Part shown: positions 60,333 through 64,000 of the stretch, in pieces | How the letters are laid out: each line of letters starts with the position of its first letter | Numbering within the stretch: the stretch's first letter is position 1 | NCBI GenBank assembly: GCA_016787525.1 | Contig: JAEUUP010000102.1 | Location: 1-64,000 of the forward strand | Direction of reading: 5' to 3' | DNA from: Saprospiraceae bacterium | GTDB taxonomy: Bacteria > Bacteroidota > Bacteroidia > Chitinophagales > Saprospiraceae | Length of the DNA stretch: 64,000 nt | Position numbers and translations under genes: made by a program | The notes under the pieces: generated by a model | The model's database searches: none | Told to the model about the DNA's origin: nothing | The model's input: the letters and a program-made list of their open reading frames with translations, nothing else

Positions 60333-60575
60333 AAGAGAAAACAAACACGGGGCTTTATTTCTACCAAAATGTCAACCCTACGGGTTTAAAGAATATCAGC
60401 AACTTGAAATCATCATTGAGCCAATGAGAAAACAAACAAGGGGCTTTATTTCTACCAAATTGCCAACCCTACGGGTTTAAAGAGTATCGGCAACTTGAAA
60501 TCATCATTGAGCAAATGAGAAAACAAACACGGGGCTTTATTTCTACCAAAATGCCAACCCTACGGGTTTAAAGAG
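60271..60575. repeat. 90-91 bp tandem array, 3 units plus a partial
   Basis: Unit starts at 60271, 60361, 60452 and 60543. Each reads CTACCAAAATGTCAACCCTA, CGGGTTTAAAGAATATCAGC, AACTTGAAATCATCATTGAG, then about 30 bp ending GGGGCTTTATTT. It overlaps the right arm of the 102 bp inverted repeat. A remnant (GGCTCAATGATG..TTTCAAGTTGCT) lies at 60799-60828. Confidence 0.9.
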
Positions 60576-60687
60576 TAAATGTCAAATGCCCCCCTCAGTA
60601 TAAACTTCTGCTGACATATATTGACAGCGTTTTCCTAAAAAAGGGTGTCGCCTCTACGAGGCTCAAAAATCGTGGTTTGAATCCTTT

Positions 60688-60760
60688 GCTACCAATGTTT
60701 TGCACCTCACGGCGCATCTTGTTCGTGTAAGTGCGCCGTGAGGTGCAAAACGTTGGTAGC
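60688..60760. repeat. 29 bp inverted repeat (one mismatch) near BNR gene end
   Basis: GCTACCAATGTTTTGCACCT (60688 on) pairs with its complement ending at 60760 (AGGTGCAAAACGTTGGTAGC); 15 nt loop. It may terminate the downstream-facing BNR gene, whose stop is at 60888. A 10-mer copy with six C (60591) lies 97 bp to the left. Confidence 0.75.
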
Positions 60761-60887
60761 TTGATGGGTAAATCTATTCTTTTTCGCCTTGTAATTTGGC
60801 TCAATGATGTCTGATTTCAAGTTGCTACGGCTCTAAAATCTCAATCTTTCTATGTGACGGATGCGCAACAGACAGCCGTTTATCCAC

Positions 60888-63695
60888 CTACATCATCATC
60901 AACTTACCGTTTTTGATGAGTCGTTGCTTCTCGTCTTTGATGGAGAAATAGTACACACCATTCGATAGATTGGGCAATAAAACCTGATTGGAAAGGCTGT
61001 TGAGCTTTTGCACCACCAAATTGCGTCCTTGACTGTCGAATAAATAAAAGGTTTGGTTCTCATTGACGAGTTGAATACTGAGGGGGGTGCCGTTTTGCAA
61101 CACCGTCGGATACACCGACACGAAATGACCTTTTTGTTCGATTTTGACAGACTTGATGGTGGTCAATTCGCTTTTGCCCGCAGCGTCTATGCTTTTGACA
61201 CGATAATAATTGATGCCATCATAGACTGGTCGCTCGTCAATAACTGAGTAAATACTCGCTTTATTGAAGGCTTTGACCGTTTGGAGCTTTGTGAAATGAT
61301 GGCCATCGGTGCTTTTTTCGACCTCGAAACAGTTTAGATTTTGTTCCGTCTGCGTTTCCCAACGGATAGACACCTGTTGATTGTCTGTCGCCTGTGCGTC
61401 AAAGGATTTGTAAGTGACAGGCAAAGGCTGCGCATTGATTTGGAAGTCCCACACGCCTCGTCCATACGTTGCAAAACGCACAACATTCAAATCAGAAACG
61501 TACTCAACGGCTGTAAAAGAAACAACAGGCGTTGTTGCAGTCGCCATACTGTACCATGTATTCGTATTGAGAACATAGACATAAGGCCCAGCGTCAGTCG
61601 CCGCAAATAATAAGGTTTCACTTGGATTCAATACCAATTCACTGATAAAACTATTGGGCAAACCCGTGCTTATATCTGTAAAGTTAACGCCACCGTCGCT
61701 TGTCTTATACACTTTTCCGCCTTTGCCACAATAGAAAGCCAAGTTCTTATTCAATTTTGACGCATGGATGAACGCGCCATAAGTCCATTCATTCGTCGGT
61801 CCTGTCAATCCAGAAGTTTGTGTAAAGGAGCTACCAGCATCGTGCGAATAGTAAAACTTACCATTGCTCAATGCCACATACATATAGTTTGGATCTACTT
61901 GCGAATGGTCAAGTGCCGTAATAAAACCGCCACCATTGGCATAGAAATCGAAAGCATATTCTGTTTTGGTCAAGCTCGATGTACCATTATAAGTCATCTT
62001 TACAACTTTCGACACAGTGCTACCGCTGTTTGCGCCACCACCACCGACTAAAATACTGTTTTCAGTGGTCACACCGTAATCGCAAGTAGGAGAAACCCAA
62101 TATTGCATATACGTATTAGATGTCCCATAAACAGAACCTTGTGCGGAGGTACCAGTACTGGTCAAGTTGTCGAAATAATGAATCGTACAAGAAGAACCTG
62201 TTTGAGGATATTCTTGCCAATATTTTGTTCGACCAAGCGATGTATTTTGTCGCACATAGTCACCGCTGAATATCTGAGTCCCTGTCAAAATACCTGTTCC
62301 CGAACTGCCTGCAAAACGTTGAAAACCTTGGTCTTGCGCACCTGCAATGATTTGACTACCTAAAGTAATGACATCGTAGTAGTCTGTGATACGGCAATTG
62401 GTTTTTGTAATATTTGTCGTCGTTGTAAAAGGGTCTGGGAAATAATGAATACCGCCATGATTACCAATAAGGAAAAACTTTGTCCCATCTGTTTTTTGAT
62501 ACGGTGTAACTGACATCATATCGGCATGAAGTTTATCAATATTGGAATAATACTGCGCCCAACCATTCTGAGAAGCCCAAGAATTACCTGCATTCGATGA
62601 TTTCCAAAAATCAACCGCACCGTAATACACAGCATCTGTAACCCAAGGATTAGCTGAAATACCAACCCCCCAAGCTGTCGGGTTGAGTGTCGAAACACTC
62701 GCCCAGCTTGCCCCGTCATCTGTTGATTTATAGAAAGAAGCACCACCGCGAACAGCATAAAGCGTCAAGTTTGACCCATTTTGATAACCCGTCAACAGTG
62801 TTTCAGAACCTGAAGGAATAGACATACTGGATTGAAGTGTTGTTAAACTGGAGGCTGTTCCTGAGAGTTTGTACAAAGCTGTTTTATTAGAAATAACATA
62901 CAAATCATTGCTGTTGAAAGGCGACCACATCCTGACATTATCATCCGTAGAACCCATGAATTGTTGCACAAGCGACCACGAAGCACCATTATCCGTCGAG
63001 CGATACAATTTATAAGATTCACCCCAAGGCGAAGACGACCATAAATGTTGGAGATAAAAAAGTGTTCCATTACTAAAAGCCACGATTTTCAATCCACCGC
63101 TGCCCCAATCATCCACACTCGTAAAACTACCACCCGCTTGTGTCCAAGTCGCGCCCTCATCATCCGAATAATAAGGTTGTCGTTTTCCTTGTACTGTAAT
63201 GATGCGTTTGCCACCGCCATTGGTCACAACGGCTAAGATGGCTGAATTAAATTTGATGGCATCACTTAAAATACTCCAACTGCCACCCGTCAAGCCACCT
63301 TTGATCAATATACCACTTTGCGACACTGCATAAACCTCTTCCGTCGTCGGATAAAAAGCTGTTGCAACAATACTCCCTGCTACATTACTTGTCCCGCGTT
63401 CGTACCAATTGCCATCCAATAATCCACCTGCAAATAAATCCTCTTTGGGATAAAGACGGGCTTGAGTGGCTTTCTCAAAATTCTCTTGTGTGATTTTTTC
63501 CCAATCATCGCCCAAAGCGGAATGACGGCTTTGTTCAAAATACTTTTTTGCGCCTCCTTCTTGCTCCCCCTCAGTAGGTTCGGCATTATTCTCGTTCTGA
63601 CAAGCAGAAAAAAAGACAAAAGCACTCAATATCAAAGTGCCTAACCAAACAGAAGCGCGCGTTAATGGTCTAATTTGTAGCATTGTTTCAATCAT
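60888..63695 (-). CDS. BNR/sortilin-like lipoprotein with T9SS type A tail
   Basis: A 935-residue protein. The N-terminus (MIETMLQIRPLTRASVW, hydrophobic core, lipobox FSAC) is a lipoprotein signal; a second possible start is 63683. The central part carries Asp-box-type repeats (YSDDEGATWTQAGG, RSTDNGASWSLVQ, KSTDDGASWASV, KSSNAGNSWASQ, YSHDAGSSFTQ, KTSDGGVNFTD) forming a propeller as in sortilin/VPS10 or exo-xyloglucanase-like proteins. From about 755 (PLPVTYKSFDAQATDNQQV) the usual pre-tail module and from about 850 (VSVYPTVLQNGTPLSIQL) a type A sorting domain follow, ending LIKNGKLMMM. Having both a lipobox and a T9SS tail is unusual; one signal may be inactive. 10-mer copies at 61076 and 63567. 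Confidence 0.88.
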   Translation of the reverse strand: MIETMLQIRPLTRASVWLGTLILSAFVFFSACQNENNAEPTEGEQEGGAKKYFEQSRHSALGDDWEKITQENFEKATQARLYPKEDLFAGGLLDGNWYERGTSNVAGSIVATAFYPTTEEVYAVSQSGILIKGGLTGGSWSILSDAIKFNSAILAVVTNGGGKRIITVQGKRQPYYSDDEGATWTQAGGSFTSVDDWGSGGLKIVAFSNGTLFYLQHLWSSSPWGESYKLYRSTDNGASWSLVQQFMGSTDDNVRMWSPFNSNDLYVISNKTALYKLSGTASSLTTLQSSMSIPSGSETLLTGYQNGSNLTLYAVRGGASFYKSTDDGASWASVSTLNPTAWGVGISANPWVTDAVYYGAVDFWKSSNAGNSWASQNGWAQYYSNIDKLHADMMSVTPYQKTDGTKFFLIGNHGGIHYFPDPFTTTTNITKTNCRITDYYDVITLGSQIIAGAQDQGFQRFAGSSGTGILTGTQIFSGDYVRQNTSLGRTKYWQEYPQTGSSCTIHYFDNLTSTGTSAQGSVYGTSNTYMQYWVSPTCDYGVTTENSILVGGGGANSGSTVSKVVKMTYNGTSSLTKTEYAFDFYANGGGFITALDHSQVDPNYMYVALSNGKFYYSHDAGSSFTQTSGLTGPTNEWTYGAFIHASKLNKNLAFYCGKGGKVYKTSDGGVNFTDISTGLPNSFISELVLNPSETLLFAATDAGPYVYVLNTNTWYSMATATTPVVSFTAVEYVSDLNVVRFATYGRGVWDFQINAQPLPVTYKSFDAQATDNQQVSIRWETQTEQNLNCFEVEKSTDGHHFTKLQTVKAFNKASIYSVIDERPVYDGINYYRVKSIDAAGKSELTTIKSVKIEQKGHFVSVYPTVLQNGTPLSIQLVNENQTFYLFDSQGRNLVVQKLNSLSNQVLLPNLSNGVYYFSIKDEKQRLIKNGKLMMM

Positions 63696-63922
63696 TTTTT
63701 TAGATAATGGTTTTGCTTTAAAAAAAATAGATGTGATAAAAACTGTTCATCAAATCAAAGAAGTGACAAAGCCACCCACGAACGATACCGCCCACCACCG
63801 CTTGCTGATGTACAATCCTTGTAAATGAGTTTTTGAACTTGCAAAGTAAATGAAAATAAACTAATCTGTAAGCATTCAATAGGCGTTTGCACCAAACCAA
63901 ACACCCATTGCTTGAAGTGTGT
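63696..63922. other. Intergenic stretch, nothing recognised
   Basis: AT-rich spacer upstream of the BNR lipoprotein gene. A 74-codon minus-strand frame (63718-63942) has no recognisable features and I do not call it. Confidence 0.5.
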
Positions 63923-64000
63923 CTATTGCGACGCTTCTGCATAAGTCAAATCCCAATTGTCGTACAATTTTTTTAAGGCAAAATAATTTTTTGTGCAAGG
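63923..64000 (-). CDS. Possible C-terminus of a truncated gene
   Basis: The minus-strand frame entering from the window edge reads ...CTKNYFALKKLYDNWDLTYA and stops at TAG (63923-63925). Composition looks coding, but only 25 residues are visible, so neither family nor reality of the gene can be judged. Confidence 0.3.
   Translation of the reverse strand, partial: PCTKNYFALKKLYDNWDLTYAEASQ

Larger units (their letters stand above)
190..63576. repeat. Dispersed 10-mer family CCCCTCAGTA/TACTGAGGGG (60 exact copies)
   Basis: Starts of exact cores reading CCCCTCAGTA on the + strand: 190, 1957, 3031, 3919, 6476, 6727, 8621, 9785, 15561, 18828, 19561, 26923, 29467, 30808, 32203, 35826, 36342, 36787, 37482, 40298, 41116, 41284, 45478, 49649, 50876, 51678, 56062, 58147, 58890, 59527, 60591, 63567. 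Starts reading TACTGAGGGG: 4048, 8763, 11624, 13807, 14602, 19032, 20606, 20937, 23622, 24213, 25914, 26645, 28538, 33157, 34471, 35117, 35616, 37234, 37751, 38385, 40456, 42221, 48626, 52134, 52823, 53541, 55522, 61076. Near-matches with one mismatch: 19976, 23920, 30650, 39900, 46145, 50717, 54483. The G run is 4, 5, 6 or 7 long in 29, 18, 10 and 3 copies. About three quarters lie within genes. Random expectation on both strands is about 0.1. Counted by eye, so a few may be missed. Confidence 0.97.

Noticed and set aside
59755-60575. CRISPR array
   Set aside because: The 41 bp and 90 bp units are directly tandem without unique spacers, and no cas gene is near.
190-63576. 10-mer as Chi or KOPS-type polar motif
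   Set aside because: Orientations are balanced (32:28) over the window and follow neither gene strand nor a single direction; a whole-genome test is still needed.
190-63576. Phase-variable G-tracts in the motif
   Set aside because: Tracts are only 4-7 bases long and occur in most gene classes, including dapF; slippage contingency loci normally have longer tracts in surface genes.
63718-63942. 74-codon minus-strand frame near the right edge
   Set aside because: Basic and Cys-rich with no coding-like pattern, and it overlaps the possible end of another frame at 63923.

Overview
The window looks like a chromosomal segment of a Bacteroidota bacterium (Cytophagia/Chitinophagia/Saprospiria-like; no genus is claimed). 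The evidence is six proteins with a type IX secretion system (T9SS) type A C-terminal sorting domain, one with a type B (gliding-motility-associated) C-terminus, a PorT-like barrel, a lipoprotein OmpA/MotB-type protein, a glycine-rich RRM protein, TonB-system parts, and several promoters of the Bacteroidota type (TTTG, 19 bp, TAnnTTTG). Base composition is moderately AT-rich. I see no rRNA, tRNA, CRISPR array, prophage or complete insertion sequence.

Layout. 0-8.6 kb: three consecutive secreted T9SS cargo proteins. 8.8-16.6 kb: GMC oxidoreductase, TauE/SafE permease, dapF, a DUF2199 protein, an Rpn-type nuclease, a class A beta-lactamase-like hydrolase, and a membrane-anchored winged-helix regulator divergent from a small secreted protein. 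17-23 kb: an outer-membrane barrel, a TonB-C-like protein, a BtuB-like TonB-dependent receptor, MscS, a GNAT acetyltransferase and a PPP-type phosphatase. 23.4-34.2 kb: a large BNR-repeat exoprotein, an M43 metalloprotease, a small HTH protein, a WG-repeat protein, a DinB-like protein, an orphan membrane histidine kinase and a class C-type serine hydrolase. 34.6-42.4 kb: a PKD-rich type B cargo, a PorT-like barrel and a polysaccharide-lyase-like T9SS cargo. 42.5-51.5 kb: an SNF symporter followed by a tiny membrane protein, another serine hydrolase, an OmpA-like protein, an RRM protein, and an ECF sigma factor paired with a membrane LRR protein. 51.6-57.6 kb: a VWA protein with a SusC-like N-terminus, then two secreted or membrane proteins that may resemble lipid-transfer (vitellogenin-type) modules. 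58.6-64 kb: a DUF1611 (DgcN-like) enzyme, a 1.1 kb zone of nested repeats, and a BNR/sortilin-like lipoprotein with a T9SS tail.

The strongest unexplained signal is genome-scale. A non-palindromic 10-mer, CCCCTCAGTA / TACTGAGGGG, usually flanked as AATACTGAGGGG(G)T(C/A/G), occurs at 60 exact sites that I could count by eye, plus about seven near-matches. That is roughly one per 1.07 kb. The two orientations are balanced (32:28), most copies lie inside genes, and five of the six possible reading frames are used; the unused frame would carry an in-frame TGA. Density, spread and tolerance by conserved proteins resemble the DNA uptake sequences of Neisseria and Pasteurellaceae. I know of no such sequence described in Bacteroidota. 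At three of these sites a 19-20 nt palindromic insert (TCC-AAA-GGA-C-TCC-TTN-GGA) splits the motif at CTG|AG, twice inside genes where it adds about 7 codons in frame. A fourth copy sits at another TG|AG site, for which an empty-site counterpart exists in the window.

Intergenic regions also hold other repeat families: long perfect hairpins with conserved flanks, a 161 bp MITE with a TTA target duplication, a 21 bp tandem array open in both strands, a 41 bp tandem array, and a 102 bp perfect inverted repeat next to a 90 bp tandem array.
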